Program-made: the position numbers and the translations under genes
Assembly: GCA_002714185.1 (NCBI GenBank)
Contig: PAWM01000017.1
Coordinates: 36,183 to 100,182 of the forward strand
Direction of reading: 5' to 3'
Length of the DNA: 64,000 nt
Source of the DNA: Flavobacteriales bacterium
GTDB taxonomy: Bacteria > Bacteroidota > Bacteroidia > Flavobacteriales > TMED113
Part shown: piece by piece, positions 10,175 to 21,406 of the stretch
Layout: each line of letters begins with the position of its first letter
Numbering within the stretch: the first letter of the stretch is position 1
The notes under the pieces: model-generated
Database searches by the model: none
What the model was told of the DNA's origin: nothing
What the model saw: the letters and a program-made list of their open reading frames with translations, nothing else

Positions 10175-11126
10175 TATTTTGAGTAGAAATTCCCTCAGTT
10201 TCTGCTTTATAATTCTTTACTATTCTATGAGACAACACCCAAGGTGCAATGTACTGTACATCTTCAATATCAGGGGAATATTTTCCAGAAAGTATAGCAT
10301 TTATTTTGGAGCCTAAAATTAGATACTGTGAAGCACGTGGACCCGCACCAAAATTAATATACTTATTGACAAAAGAAGACGATGTTGACCTATTAGGGCG
10401 AGTCTTCTGCACTAATTCAACTGCATAGTTTATAACATTTGCATTTACTGGAATACTTAGAACTAAATCATGATACTTTAAAATTTCTTCTGTTGTAAAA
10501 ATTTGCTGGACATTCTCCGTCTTGGATAATGTAGTTCTTTTAACAATATCAACCTCTTGCTCAAATGTGGGATAATCCAACAAAATACTATACATAAATC
10601 TATCTAATTGTGCTTCTGGCAAAGGATAAGTTCCCTCTTGTTCAATTGGATTTTGTGTAGCTAAAACAAAAAAAGGTAAAGATAAATTATATGTTTGTCC
10701 TCCCACTGTTACTTTTTTCTCCTCCATACATTCTAGAAGTGCAGATTGTGTTTTTGGAGGGGTTATATTAATTTCATCAGCTAAGAGTATATTACAAAAT
10801 AAAGGACCTTTAATAAATTGAAATTCTTTATTTGAATTTAAAATATCATTACCAATTATATCCGAGGGCATTAAATCCGGAGTAAACTGAACACGATTAA
10901 AATTTAATCCTAAAATTTTAGCAATTGTGTTTACGAGTAATGTTTTTGCTAAGCCAGGAACACCTATTAATAAAGCATGTCCACCAACAAAGATTGTACT
11001 TAATATTTGTTTTACAGCCTCGTCCTGGCCAACAATAACTTTTGAAATTTGACTCGTTGTCTGGCTATACTTAGCAACCAATTCTTCTACAACAAGTAGA
11101 TCTTTTTTATCAAGATTATTCTTCAT
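10155..11126 (-). CDS. MoxR-family AAA+ ATPase
   Basis: GVPGLAKTLLVNTIAK, LLADEINITPPKTQSALLECMEEK, ATQNPIEQEGTYPLPEAQLDRFM. Confidence 0.93.
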   Translation of the reverse strand: MKNNLDKKDLLVVEELVAKYSQTTSQISKVIVGQDEAVKQILSTIFVGGHALLIGVPGLAKTLLVNTIAKILGLNFNRVQFTPDLMPSDIIGNDILNSNKEFQFIKGPLFCNILLADEINITPPKTQSALLECMEEKKVTVGGQTYNLSLPFFVLATQNPIEQEGTYPLPEAQLDRFMYSILLDYPTFEQEVDIVKRTTLSKTENVQQIFTTEEILKYHDLVLSIPVNANVINYAVELVQKTRPNRSTSSSFVNKYINFGAGPRASQYLILGSKINAILSGKYSPDIEDVQYIAPWVLSHRIVKNYKAETEGISTQNIISNLL

Positions 11127-12537
11127 TTTTTAATAAATTATTATAAAATTTATAGCTTGACAAATCCTCTTTTGAGGATATATATAAATCTTTAATTTTT
11201 TCTTTATACCAATTATCTAACTTTTTTTCTTCTTGAATTTTTAAACAATAAGATTTTAAAAACGAATAATCATCTTTTAAAGTAGGAGTATGTTCATCTT
11301 TTTTTGACACTAATTTAATTATTCTATATGCCTCTTTATTATTTGGTAACTTAATATATATCGGTTTAGTAACACTACCTATTTCAAGGTTTTTTATTTC
11401 ATTAAAAATAGCAAGATCCATAGTCTCTAAATCAGTCTGAGAAAAAAATGAATTATTAGTGTTTGGATTAATTAACAATCCTCCATTATTTTTAGTTGAA
11501 AAATCAGATGAGTATTCTTGTGCTGCTACAGAAAATTCGAGTTGCTTGGAGATAATATCATTCCTTATTTGTTCTAAAATTTGTTTAGCATTTAACAGAT
11601 CAGAACTTGAAATTTTTGGAGTCATCAAAATATGTCGTAAATCTAACTCATTACCGCGACGTTCTATTAATTGCATAATATGGTAGCCGAATTCTGTTTC
11701 AAAAATCTCTGAAATATCCTCAGGACTTAAACTAAATGCTACGCCTTCAAACTCTTTAACAAAATAACCTTTTCTTATTTTTGAATATAAACCTCCATTC
11801 CTAGAAGAACCAGGGTCCTCAGAGTATAATATTGCCATAGTAGAAAAATCTGCACCCTTCAAAATACGATTTCTTAAGTCTTCTAATTTAGATAATGTTT
11901 CTTCAATAGCTAATTGCGAGGGCTCAGGAGTTTTTAATATTTGAGCAATTTGAAACTGAGTTTCAATAATAGGTAGACTATCTTTATTGGTAGTGTTATA
12001 AAATTTTTGAACTTCCATAGGAGACACATCAACATCTTTGATTATTTCATATTGCATTTTCTGAATCAACAACTGGTCAGATACTATAGGCTTTAATTCA
12101 TTTTTTAATTCAACAATAGTTTTATTAAAATACTTTTCTATCTCATCTAATGACCCTAATTGTTGTTCAAAAAAAGATAATCGCTGATCAATTGTATTTT
12201 GAATTTCATTGGGATCAACTTCAATACTATCAATCACAGAAAAATGCAGCAAAGTTTTCTGTAAAAATAGTTCTTCAACCACTTGATTATACAAGTCAGG
12301 CGGATTAAAACCTTGATTTTGATATTGCAACATCTGATTACTTATATCACTATGAAAGATAACATGATTACCAACAACAGCAAAAACTCCATCAACTAAT
12401 GTGGTTGGTAAATTACTGCTGCTTAAATTATTATCACTAGAAGTTTGTGCTATTATAAAATTACAAGTAAATAAAAAAATATATATGTAGATATTAATAC
12501 TTTTCATAAATTTCAAAATTATTATTAACAATTGCAT
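11116..12537 (-). CDS. SurA-like periplasmic peptidylprolyl isomerase (two parvulin/rotamase repeats)
   Basis: Signal peptide, then VVGNHVIFHSDISNQ, ILKTPEPSQ...FSEDPGSSRNGGLYSKIRKG and a second LRHILMTPKIS...NNGGLL. Confidence 0.85.
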   Translation of the reverse strand: MQLLIIILKFMKSINIYIYIFLFTCNFIIAQTSSDNNLSSSNLPTTLVDGVFAVVGNHVIFHSDISNQMLQYQNQGFNPPDLYNQVVEELFLQKTLLHFSVIDSIEVDPNEIQNTIDQRLSFFEQQLGSLDEIEKYFNKTIVELKNELKPIVSDQLLIQKMQYEIIKDVDVSPMEVQKFYNTTNKDSLPIIETQFQIAQILKTPEPSQLAIEETLSKLEDLRNRILKGADFSTMAILYSEDPGSSRNGGLYSKIRKGYFVKEFEGVAFSLSPEDISEIFETEFGYHIMQLIERRGNELDLRHILMTPKISSSDLLNAKQILEQIRNDIISKQLEFSVAAQEYSSDFSTKNNGGLLINPNTNNSFFSQTDLETMDLAIFNEIKNLEIGSVTKPIYIKLPNNKEAYRIIKLVSKKDEHTPTLKDDYSFLKSYCLKIQEEKKLDNWYKEKIKDLYISSKEDLSSYKFYNNLLKNEE

Positions 12538-13348
12538 CTTGGATTAAATCAGTTTCAATATTAAATATAATATCCTTTTTTCTTTTATTGATTAAAATTT
12601 TTTTTACAATCGAAGATACATATTCTAACGGTGAAGAAGTACCTTTTAGTTTAAAATCTTGTATAAAAACAAAATAACTGTACACAGAATCATTTAATTC
12701 AAATCTTCTTTGTCTTTTTAAAACCTGATTATTTTGATTTAATGCAAGTCTATTTTTTTCTGGCAATTGAGTTAAAAAATCAGACCAACTAATCCAAGGA
12801 ACATCGCCTAAAAAAAATTTATCTGCATATTGAAAACAATATTTTTCAAGTGTATCCATACTACTAGAATCTGATAAATGATATTTTTGATTAACGAACT
12901 CAATATTGGGAGCAACAGATCTAATCTTAATATAATTTAATTTTACAATATCCTCTTTAAGAGCAAAATTATCTAAATTATTTACATAATAATTACTAAT
13001 TAAAGAATCATGAATTAATGTATCAAGATATGTTTTTATGAAAGCTTCTTTATAATAATGTATTAATAACGATTCTCTATAAATATTAACAAGACTATCT
13101 ATATATAGTGTTTCATTGTTTAAATTATATTCGGCTTTTTTAACTAGTAATTTTTCTGATGCCCACTTATTAGAAAAATTATGAATAAATAATAAGCTAT
13201 CCTCAGCATTTAAGTGAGAAAAAAAAGGTATCTCATCAAAGTACAAGTACTGATCAAAAACCCTTGCAACGGGCAGGCTATCATTGTTTTTGGTATTACA
13301 TGAAATCACACAACCAATAAATAATATAAAGAAAAATCTACTCATCAT
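12494..13348 (-). CDS. putative lipoprotein of the SurA/PpiC cluster (SurA N-terminal-like)
   Basis: Lipobox-like N-terminus FILFIGCVISCN; helical region; located between two PPIase genes with overlaps on both sides. Confidence 0.6.
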   Translation of the reverse strand: MMSRFFFILFIGCVISCNTKNNDSLPVARVFDQYLYFDEIPFFSHLNAEDSLLFIHNFSNKWASEKLLVKKAEYNLNNETLYIDSLVNIYRESLLIHYYKEAFIKTYLDTLIHDSLISNYYVNNLDNFALKEDIVKLNYIKIRSVAPNIEFVNQKYHLSDSSSMDTLEKYCFQYADKFFLGDVPWISWSDFLTQLPEKNRLALNQNNQVLKRQRRFELNDSVYSYFVFIQDFKLKGTSSPLEYVSSIVKKILINKRKKDIIFNIETDLIQDAIVNNNFEIYEKY

Positions 13349-15485
13349 CCCCCATAGTTAATGGGTTAACTTCTGTAGTAAATATTGAATTATTCCAACC
13401 AAAAAAGACATCCTTTGAATAACCAAACAATTGTCCTGTAGTTAAGAAACAAGATTGAAAATCATTGCAGTTAAATTTCTGATTAAAAGCAGATGCATCA
13501 AACTTAGAACTAACATACTTGTCATCAACTAATGACAATAATTCAGCATTAACATTAACTTCATATTTCAATCTCAGATCATTTACCCACTCTTCTTCTA
13601 ATAAAATTTGGTAGTCGGAAATCACAATTCCTTTAATTTCTGACAATAATTTAACTGAAGATGGTAAAATGTCTACAACAAATAATACTTGATTGGTATT
13701 TTTAACCCTAATTATATCACCTTTTGAAATTTCTGAAAATTCCTGTGAAAAAATATAATCATCTATTAAATTATTATCGTTTTCTGAAAAAATACCGGAT
13801 TCAATAGAAACATTTAATTCAGAGTTTTTATTTAATTTTTCTAGTAATTTATTATCTGATAATCCATTTTTACCTATAGCACGAATTAATTTTTTATAAA
13901 TCATTTCATCCTTTGCACTGTATATTTTCATTGAAACTCTATCAGGCCACATATAATTATTTTTATTTTTTTCATAAAATTTTGCTAATCCTAATGAATC
14001 TTGTATTGCCTTATTCCAAACCTTTTCTTCAGACAAGTTAAATAATAATATCCCATCATGATATTCATCAATTAACAATCTAAAATCATCATATTTTTTT
14101 TCCAAACTATTTGTTTCTAATTCTAGAATCTTCTTCTCTTTAAAAGTATTATAAAATTGATCAACTAATTCTCTCACATTAATATCTTTTGATAATCGAT
14201 TTCGGTATGTTGTCATATACTCTGCAAAATCTTTTTGAAAAACCGTTCTTTGTGATAAATTGTCACAATTATTAAACACAAACATTACATGTCCGTTACT
14301 ATTAATCTTTTCTAAAATATCAGCCCCTGAGAAAAAATCCTCATTTATTATCTTGTAAAAAAGATGCTTTGCTTTAATATTTTCTACCATCCCCCATTCA
14401 TTTTTTAATCTATTTACAACAACATCTCTTGTTTTTTGCGATCTAGAATCTCTTTCAATTTTCTTTTTTAACGACTCTTTCATCTCTTCAAAGAGTGGTA
14501 ATGATTTTCTATCTAATAATTTTACTATGTGCCAGCCAAACTCTGTTTGAAATGGCTGAGAAAATGCACCTATTGAATCAAGAGAATATGAAATCTCCTC
14601 AAAATTTTTCACCATTTTATTAGTGCCAAACCACTCCAACTCACCTCCTTTTGACCCACTTTTTTTGTCATCAGAATATTTCTTTGCTAAATCTGAAAAA
14701 TTAGAACCTTTATGAAATTTCAATGAATCATATAATTCATAGATTTTTTTTCGTGAAGAATTAACAGATGATTCTGAATTATTATCCACTCGAATCATTA
14801 TATGAGAAACCTTAACTTCACCTCTTGAATCTCTTTTATCATTCACTTTAACAAGATGATATCCAAATCGAGTTTTTACAGGCTCTGACACACCACCAAC
14901 AGGAGTTAAATATGCAGCAGTTTCAAATGGATAAACCATATACAATGCAGTAAAATATCCAAGATTACCATTATTATCCTTTACAGAAGGGTCATCTGAA
15001 AAATCTTGAGCTAATTTAACAAAATCTTCACCATTATCTACTTTTTTCTTAATAGCTAATATTTTTTCAAGAGCTTGAATTGTATCATTATTTTCAACTT
15101 GAATTAAAATATGACTAACAGAGACTTCTTCCTTTAATCTATTATAAGCCTCATCTAATAATTCATCTGAAATTTTAGAGTCAGTTAAATAAGGTTTTAC
15201 AAGTTGTCTCTTGTAACCCTCTAATTCACGAACAAATGATGGCAAAGTATCTAATCCTAACTGTTCTGCTTCAACTACTTTTAATTTAAACTTAATGTAT
15301 AATTCTAAGTATTCTTGCAAAGACTCAGTAAATGGTAAAGTATCGGTTTCTAGTCGGTTTTTATGGTATGTTAACATAAAATCATCAACAGAAATTTTTT
15401 CTTCACCAACTTTTAATAAAATATTATCCTGAGCAAATAAGTTGGATATTACAAATAAAATTATGTATATGGTTATGTTTTTCAT
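13338..15485 (-). CDS. peptidylprolyl isomerase (PpiC/parvulin type, two rotamase domains)
   Basis: VSHILIQVENND..FSDDPSVKDNNGNLGYFTALYMVYPFETAAY and VSHIMIRVDNN..YSDDKKSGSKGGELEWFGTNKMV. Confidence 0.88.
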   Translation of the reverse strand: MKNITIYIILFVISNLFAQDNILLKVGEEKISVDDFMLTYHKNRLETDTLPFTESLQEYLELYIKFKLKVVEAEQLGLDTLPSFVRELEGYKRQLVKPYLTDSKISDELLDEAYNRLKEEVSVSHILIQVENNDTIQALEKILAIKKKVDNGEDFVKLAQDFSDDPSVKDNNGNLGYFTALYMVYPFETAAYLTPVGGVSEPVKTRFGYHLVKVNDKRDSRGEVKVSHIMIRVDNNSESSVNSSRKKIYELYDSLKFHKGSNFSDLAKKYSDDKKSGSKGGELEWFGTNKMVKNFEEISYSLDSIGAFSQPFQTEFGWHIVKLLDRKSLPLFEEMKESLKKKIERDSRSQKTRDVVVNRLKNEWGMVENIKAKHLFYKIINEDFFSGADILEKINSNGHVMFVFNNCDNLSQRTVFQKDFAEYMTTYRNRLSKDINVRELVDQFYNTFKEKKILELETNSLEKKYDDFRLLIDEYHDGILLFNLSEEKVWNKAIQDSLGLAKFYEKNKNNYMWPDRVSMKIYSAKDEMIYKKLIRAIGKNGLSDNKLLEKLNKNSELNVSIESGIFSENDNNLIDDYIFSQEFSEISKGDIIRVKNTNQVLFVVDILPSSVKLLSEIKGIVISDYQILLEEEWVNDLRLKYEVNVNAELLSLVDDKYVSSKFDASAFNQKFNCNDFQSCFLTTGQLFGYSKDVFFGWNNSIFTTEVNPLTMGDDE

Positions 15486-15521
15486 TGTTTTTATTATTTA
15501 AAGTAATTTATATTTTTTTGA

Positions 15522-16979
15522 TTATCTACTATAGTTTGGTGCTTCTTTAGTGATCGTAACATTATGTGGATGACTTTCTAAAACACCAGCACTCGTAATT
15601 TTTGTAAATTTTGACTCTCTTAATTTTATTAGATTTTGAGCTCCGCAATAACCCATGCCTGACTTTAATCCACCAATATATTGAAATAAAACTTCAGATA
15701 ATTTTCCTTTATATGGAACACGACCAACGATACCCTCTGGAATCATTTTATTTTTTTTATTATTTTTTTGAAAATACCTATCTGCTGATCCGCTTTGCAT
15801 TGCATCTATTGAGCCCATACCACGATAAACTTTAAATTTTCTACCTTCGTAAATAATGGTTTCACCTGGAGATTCTTCTAATCCAGCTAATAAAGAACCT
15901 AGCATTACTGAAGAAGCTCCTGCAGCTAATGCTTTTACTATATCACCTGAGAATCTTATACCTCCGTCAGCAATAACAGGAATACTCTTTTTATGTGCAA
16001 TTTTACAAACTTCATAAATTGCTGTTAGTTGTGGTACACCGACACCAGAAATAATTCTAGTTGTACAAATAGATCCTGGTCCAATACCTACCTTAATTGC
16101 ATCAGCACCTTTTTCAATCAGCATTTCAGCTGCATCAGGTGTTGCAATGTTTCCAACAACACAATCTACAGAAAATTTAGATTTCACTTTAACTAAAGTC
16201 TCAATTACTAATTTACTATGTGCATGAGCAGTATCTATTACAAGTGCATCTACACCTGCTTTAACCAAAGCATGAGCACGATCAATAGCATCATCACCAA
16301 CTCCAATAGCTGCTGCAACTCTTAATCTTCCTAATGAATCTTTACAAGCTTTTGGCTGTTCTTTAACTTTAACTATATCTCTATATGTAATCAAACCTAT
16401 TAATTTATTTGAAGCATCGACAACAGGTAATTTTTCTATACGATTTTTCTGTAAAATAGCTTCTGCCTGCTCCAAAGAAGTAGATTTATCTGTGGTAATT
16501 AAATCTTGAGATGTCATAATATTATCCACAGTTTGATTTAAGTTTTTTTCAAAACGCAAATCTCTACTTGTAATAATTCCAATTAATTTTTTGTTAACAT
16601 CTATAATTGGAATCCCTCCTATATTATTCTCTGCCATTACATTTTTTGCCTGCAATGCAGTTGCATTACTGTTTAAAGTTATAGGATCTATAATAACTCC
16701 ACTCTCAGATCTTTTAACACGTTCAATATGTTGAACTTGATTTTCAATACTCATATTTTTATGAATAACTGATATGCCACCTTCTTTTGCTAAATTAATA
16801 GCCATTTCAGATTCAGAAATTGTATCCATAGCAGCAGATATTATTGGTATACTTAATTCAATATTTTTTGAAAAAAATGTATTAGTTGACACTTGAGCAG
16901 GAAGTATCTCAGAAAATGCTGGTACTAATAAAACATCATCAAAAGTAAAACCATCTTGTAAACTGTCATGAAAATTCAT
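15522..16979 (-). CDS. guaB: inosine-5'-monophosphate dehydrogenase (start trimmed to the internal ATG)
   Basis: [27 protein letters not shown], two CBS motifs, [50 protein letters not shown]. The ORF-track start at 17006 is a TTG inside a promoter-like element, so ATG at 16979 is preferred. Confidence 0.95.
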   Translation of the reverse strand: MNFHDSLQDGFTFDDVLLVPAFSEILPAQVSTNTFFSKNIELSIPIISAAMDTISESEMAINLAKEGGISVIHKNMSIENQVQHIERVKRSESGVIIDPITLNSNATALQAKNVMAENNIGGIPIIDVNKKLIGIITSRDLRFEKNLNQTVDNIMTSQDLITTDKSTSLEQAEAILQKNRIEKLPVVDASNKLIGLITYRDIVKVKEQPKACKDSLGRLRVAAAIGVGDDAIDRAHALVKAGVDALVIDTAHAHSKLVIETLVKVKSKFSVDCVVGNIATPDAAEMLIEKGADAIKVGIGPGSICTTRIISGVGVPQLTAIYEVCKIAHKKSIPVIADGGIRFSGDIVKALAAGASSVMLGSLLAGLEESPGETIIYEGRKFKVYRGMGSIDAMQSGSADRYFQKNNKKNKMIPEGIVGRVPYKGKLSEVLFQYIGGLKSGMGYCGAQNLIKLRESKFTKITSAGVLESHPHNVTITKEAPNYSR

Positions 16980-17003
16980 AAACTTGAATATAAAAAATGA
17001 GTG

Positions 17004-17011
17004 CAAATTTA
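17004..17011 (-). promoter_or_regulatory. Bacteroidota -7 element (TAAATTTG) upstream of guaB
   Basis: CAAATTTA on + is TAAATTTG on -, 25 bp upstream of the guaB ATG; no clear -33 TTG. Confidence 0.5.
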
Positions 17012-17043
17012 ATAAAATTTGTAGAAATTATGGACTAAATAAA

Positions 17044-17991
17044 TCATAATTGTTTAAGTCTTTTTTTTTCAAAATTAAATTCCTTTATGATTTCATCTAT
17101 AATATCAGATGCAGAATCAATTGAATTTAACATAGATGCTACTTGACCAATTTCAAGCTCACCTTCACTTAAGTCACCTAAAAACATTCCTTTTTGTGCA
17201 CGACCTTTACCTAAAAGAACTTTTAAATCAGATTTAGAAGCATTGTCTAAGTAGGCTTCTTCTATTCTAGAATAAAACTTATTTTTCAACATTCTTACAG
17301 GTGTTAACTCTTTAAGAGTTAAAACAGTATCGCCATCATTGGAATTTAAAATTTTATTCTTAAAATTCATATGTGCTGAGCTTTCTTTTGATACAACAAA
17401 ACGAGACCCAATTTGTACACCATCAGCACCTAAAACCATAGCAGCTAGCATGGATTGACCAGATGAAATTCCACCTGCAGCAATTAATGGAATATCTCCA
17501 ATGGATTTTTTAATTAAAGGAATTAAACAAAAAGTTGTAGTTTCCTCTCTACCATTATGACCACCAGCTTCAAAACCTTCACAAACTAATGCATCAACAC
17601 CAGCTTCAATTGCTTTTAATGCAAATTTTAAATTCGAAATAACATGTACAACAATTACATTATTAGATTGTAATTTTTTAGTCCAAATAGCAGGGTTTCC
17701 AGCAGAAGTAAATACAATTGGAACTTTTTCTGAAATAATTATATCTATATGTTCACTTGAATATGGAAATAATAAAGGAAGATTAACTGCAAAATTATGA
17801 TTAGTATTTTTACGACATTTTTGTATATGCTCTTTCAAAATATTAGGCCGCATTGACCCAGAGCCAATAATACCTAGACCACCTGCATTAGATACGGCAG
17901 AAGCTAACCGCCACCCACTACACCACACCATTCCAGCTTGGATAATTGGATATTTAATACTAAATAAATTAGTAATTATGTTTTCTTTCAT
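17044..17991 (-). CDS. nitronate monooxygenase / NPD-family flavoprotein
   Basis: YPIIQAGMVWCSGWRLASAVSNAGGLGIIGSGSM, ALVCEGFEAGGHNGREETTTFCLIP, AAGGISSGQSMLAAMVLGADGVQIGSRF. Confidence 0.9.
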   Translation of the reverse strand: MKENIITNLFSIKYPIIQAGMVWCSGWRLASAVSNAGGLGIIGSGSMRPNILKEHIQKCRKNTNHNFAVNLPLLFPYSSEHIDIIISEKVPIVFTSAGNPAIWTKKLQSNNVIVVHVISNLKFALKAIEAGVDALVCEGFEAGGHNGREETTTFCLIPLIKKSIGDIPLIAAGGISSGQSMLAAMVLGADGVQIGSRFVVSKESSAHMNFKNKILNSNDGDTVLTLKELTPVRMLKNKFYSRIEEAYLDNASKSDLKVLLGKGRAQKGMFLGDLSEGELEIGQVASMLNSIDSASDIIDEIIKEFNFEKKRLKQL

Positions 17992-19565
17992 TAGTTTTTT
18001 ATAATTTTAAATACCTCATTATTCTCTCTTATTTTCAAAAAATATAAACCTGATTTAGCAAAAGATAAATCAAGATTATTATGCCATGGATTTAATATAC
18101 TAGAGTAAATCATATCACCAATTATATTAAAAATATCAATAGTGATGTTATTATTAGTTTTATTGTATAGTGTAAAATGATTGCTAAAAGGATTTGGAAA
18201 ATAACTTACACTAGAAAATTGTGCATCAATTTCAAGATTACTTAAAAAAGCTTGATAGAAATTTGGGATACCATAACCTAATGAGTCATTTGAATTATCA
18301 AAAAGATGGTCAGATTCTTGAATAACATCTATTAATTCCATATTTGTCAAACTTGTATCCGACTGCCATAAACATGCTGCTAAACCTGCAATTAGTGGAG
18401 AAGAAAAAGAAGTGCCATTTGCTAATCTTACAGTAGAATCTACATCTGCTACCACTGTATATACACCCTGGGCACAAACATTAGGCTTGATACGACCATC
18501 ATAAGATGGCCCTCTTGAGCTAAAAGATGCAACTTCACCAATTGCATTAACTGCACCTACCGCTAAAACACTATCACCGTCAGCTGGTGCTCCTATATAG
18601 TACCAATCATTATTCCCACTGTTTCCAGCACTGTTAACAACTAAAATACCTCTAGAAGCAGCTAAGTCTGCAGCATTAGTTATTATAGTAGAATTACCAT
18701 CCATATCATTATAAGAGTGACTATTAATAGTGTCATCATATAAAATTGTATAACCTAAAGAAGAATTAATTATATGAGCTCCTACAGAATCTGCATATTC
18801 TGCTGCTGCCGCCCAATTATCCTCTTCAACAAGTGTTTCAGAGGAAGAATCCTCTGTCCGAAACAACATATAAGTTGCTCCTGGTGCTGTACCAATTAAA
18901 CTATCAGGCATATATCCACCCATTGTTGATAACACCATAGTACCGTGTATACTTCCTAAAAAAACATTAGTATCATTATTTACAAAATCATATGTATCAA
19001 CTATTTGATTATTAATCCATAAATTATTAAAAATTGGTAATGTTTCTGTTTGTGTAAAACCTGCATCAAAAACAGCTATAACAATGCCATTACCAACAAA
19101 ACCCTGATTATGTAAATCTACACCACCCAACATATTTATCTGATTAAATGATGGACCATAAGAATTAATAAAAGATCTGTAAATATTATTATTGACTAAA
19201 TTAATTGAACCATTAAACTTATTGGAGTTTTTTAGTGTTTTAACTCGTTTAATTTCTTGAACAAAATTTAGTTCTTTTAATTGTTCTATCACATCGATTG
19301 ACTTAACACTTACAGAAACTGCATTAAGCCATCTAGATTGATGACGAATAGATAAATCATATTTATTTATAATTTTTATATAATCATCACATACTGGAAT
19401 ATCATAAAAATCAAATTCTATCCCTTGCAAAGACCTTCTTTCTACGGATTCAAATGAAAGATTAATATCAGTACTACATGCTTTATCACTAAAATATATC
19501 CACCAATTACTACTTTGAGAAAAAACAACCGAGGAAAATAAAAATATAAAAAATATATTTTTCAT
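17991..19565 (-). CDS. secreted S8-family (subtilisin-like) serine peptidase with conventional T9SS C-terminal sorting domain
   Basis: Signal peptide; VIAVFDAGF, HGTMVLSTMGG, NGTSFSSPLIAGLAACLWQ; C-terminal SYFPNPFSNHFTLYNKTNNNITIDIFNIIGDMIY...SGLYFLKIRENNEVFKIIKN. Confidence 0.9.
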   Translation of the reverse strand: MKNIFFIFLFSSVVFSQSSNWWIYFSDKACSTDINLSFESVERRSLQGIEFDFYDIPVCDDYIKIINKYDLSIRHQSRWLNAVSVSVKSIDVIEQLKELNFVQEIKRVKTLKNSNKFNGSINLVNNNIYRSFINSYGPSFNQINMLGGVDLHNQGFVGNGIVIAVFDAGFTQTETLPIFNNLWINNQIVDTYDFVNNDTNVFLGSIHGTMVLSTMGGYMPDSLIGTAPGATYMLFRTEDSSSETLVEEDNWAAAAEYADSVGAHIINSSLGYTILYDDTINSHSYNDMDGNSTIITNAADLAASRGILVVNSAGNSGNNDWYYIGAPADGDSVLAVGAVNAIGEVASFSSRGPSYDGRIKPNVCAQGVYTVVADVDSTVRLANGTSFSSPLIAGLAACLWQSDTSLTNMELIDVIQESDHLFDNSNDSLGYGIPNFYQAFLSNLEIDAQFSSVSYFPNPFSNHFTLYNKTNNNITIDIFNIIGDMIYSSILNPWHNNLDLSFAKSGLYFLKIRENNEVFKIIKN

Positions 19566-19577
19566 AATTTGAAACCA

Positions 19578-20279
19578 TTATTTATTTATTAATGAATCAC
19601 TTTGCATATAATTGATTCTTTCCAATTCATTTCCTAATTCATCGTAAAATATCCAAATAGAATCCTTAATTCCCATATTATACCTTCCAAAAGACTCTAG
19701 AATACCACTGTCATCATAATAATATGATGCAAAACCATTTAATTGATTCTTACTATATGAAGACTTCATGTTTAATATACCAGATTGATAAAATATTTCA
19801 ACTTCACCTTCTTTAGAATCGTTGATGTAATTATATTTTTCTGCAACCTGTCCATTGTCATAATAATAAATGCATTCTCCAAATAGTTTATCATTTAAAT
19901 AGTTTACAAGATTAATTTTTTCTCCATTACTATTATAATAACTCCAAAGTCCTTCTTTCTTTTTATTTACATATTCACCTTCCGCTTTTAAATTTCCATT
20001 TGAATAATACAATTTAGCTTGACTTTTTTCTCCATCTACAATATAATTTAATCTAATAACTAAATTTCCACTATAATCAAAATAATTGAATACACTTGTT
20101 TCTTTTCCATTAATAAACACACCTTTATATTTAATTTTACCATTTTCATGATAACCAGTCCAATTACCATGCCTGTAGCCATTGTCATCAAATAAATTCT
20201 GAGACAGTGCTAATGAAGAATAAAACAATACTATTAAAATAAATCTTTCCATATTTTTAAAGTTTATATAGAGAGTCAA
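19578..20279 (-). CDS. YwqK-family/MORN-like repeat protein, secreted
   Basis: Signal peptide; repeated motif NGxxxYKGxFxNGK..., YYSNGNLKAEGEYVNKKKEGLWSYYNSNG. Confidence 0.8.
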   Translation of the reverse strand: MTLYINFKNMERFILIVLFYSSLALSQNLFDDNGYRHGNWTGYHENGKIKYKGVFINGKETSVFNYFDYSGNLVIRLNYIVDGEKSQAKLYYSNGNLKAEGEYVNKKKEGLWSYYNSNGEKINLVNYLNDKLFGECIYYYDNGQVAEKYNYINDSKEGEVEIFYQSGILNMKSSYSKNQLNGFASYYYDDSGILESFGRYNMGIKDSIWIFYDELGNELERINYMQSDSLINK

Positions 20280-21405
20280 ATGTTTTAGCTAAATTTTTCC
20301 AGCTATAATTGTCTTTTTTTTTCTTTATTGAATCTGAAAAAGGTTTCTCTCTATTATGTAAATAAAAATCTTCAATTGCAGAAGAAATTGCTTTTGGATT
20401 AGGACTAACCAAATAACCATTTTTTTTATGATCAACATATTCCGCCAACCCTCCTACATTGGTTAATAAGAGAGGTCTATTGAAGTTATAAGCAATCATT
20501 GAGACGCCGCTTTGAGTGGCAGCAAGATAGGGCTGGACAACCATATCTGATGCACAAAAATAATTTACAACATCATTGTTGTTAATATAAAAGTCATGTA
20601 AAACTACTCTATCTGAAATACCTAAATTATTGATTTTCTCACAATACTTTTCTTTTGAATCATAAAACTCACCTGCAATAATTAATTTCACATCAAGTTT
20701 TGATATATTTTTCTCAGCTAGTGCATCCAACAAAATTAATAAGCCCTTATAGTTTCTAATTAACCCAAAAAATAAAATGTATTTACTTTCATTATTATTT
20801 AATGTAGTATTTGAGAGACCAAGATTTTTTCTTGCATCAATTTTTGGAATACTCTTTCCAAAATTATTATAAATAGGATGTGGGCACACTAAAATATTTT
20901 TCAATGTATGATTATATTTTAATAAATCACATTTTACAGATTTAGACATAACAACAAATGCATCACATGATTTTATAAAATAAGATGTCAGAAACTTTTG
21001 AAGAGGTATTGACTCATGAGGATTAATATTGTCAATCCATGCAATAATAAATATTGATTTTTTCCTAATTAATTTTGCTATTAAACTTAAGCAAACAGCA
21101 AAGTACGGGTGCCAGTACCTAATTATCACATAATTTGGTTTTTCATTAATAACCCAATAAGCTGTTTTTAACCAAGAAAAGGGGTTTAATGTATTAATTA
21201 AATTAAATGTTGATGAAGAAGAACTAGAAATTGAATCTACAGTTTGTTGTTTACCTGGGAAAAGGAATTTAGGATATTGCAAACTATATGAAACAATTTT
21301 TGAATTTTGGTGGTTTTCTTCAAAATAATTTTGCAATGCATGATTGCTTTCAGATATACCGCCTCTAAGAGGGTATGAAGGTCCTATGATTATTCTTTTT
21401 AACAA
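20257..21405 (-). CDS. glycosyltransferase (GT4-like)
   Basis: GPSYPLRGGISESNHAL..., ILFFGLIRNYKGLLILLDAL, VVQPYLAATQSGVSMIAYNFNRPLLLTNVGGLAEYV. Confidence 0.85.
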   Translation of the reverse strand: MLKRIIIGPSYPLRGGISESNHALQNYFEENHQNSKIVSYSLQYPKFLFPGKQQTVDSISSSSSSTFNLINTLNPFSWLKTAYWVINEKPNYVIIRYWHPYFAVCLSLIAKLIRKKSIFIIAWIDNINPHESIPLQKFLTSYFIKSCDAFVVMSKSVKCDLLKYNHTLKNILVCPHPIYNNFGKSIPKIDARKNLGLSNTTLNNNESKYILFFGLIRNYKGLLILLDALAEKNISKLDVKLIIAGEFYDSKEKYCEKINNLGISDRVVLHDFYINNNDVVNYFCASDMVVQPYLAATQSGVSMIAYNFNRPLLLTNVGGLAEYVDHKKNGYLVSPNPKAISSAIEDFYLHNREKPFSDSIKKKKDNYSWKNLAKTFDSLYKL

Positions 21406-21406
21406 A

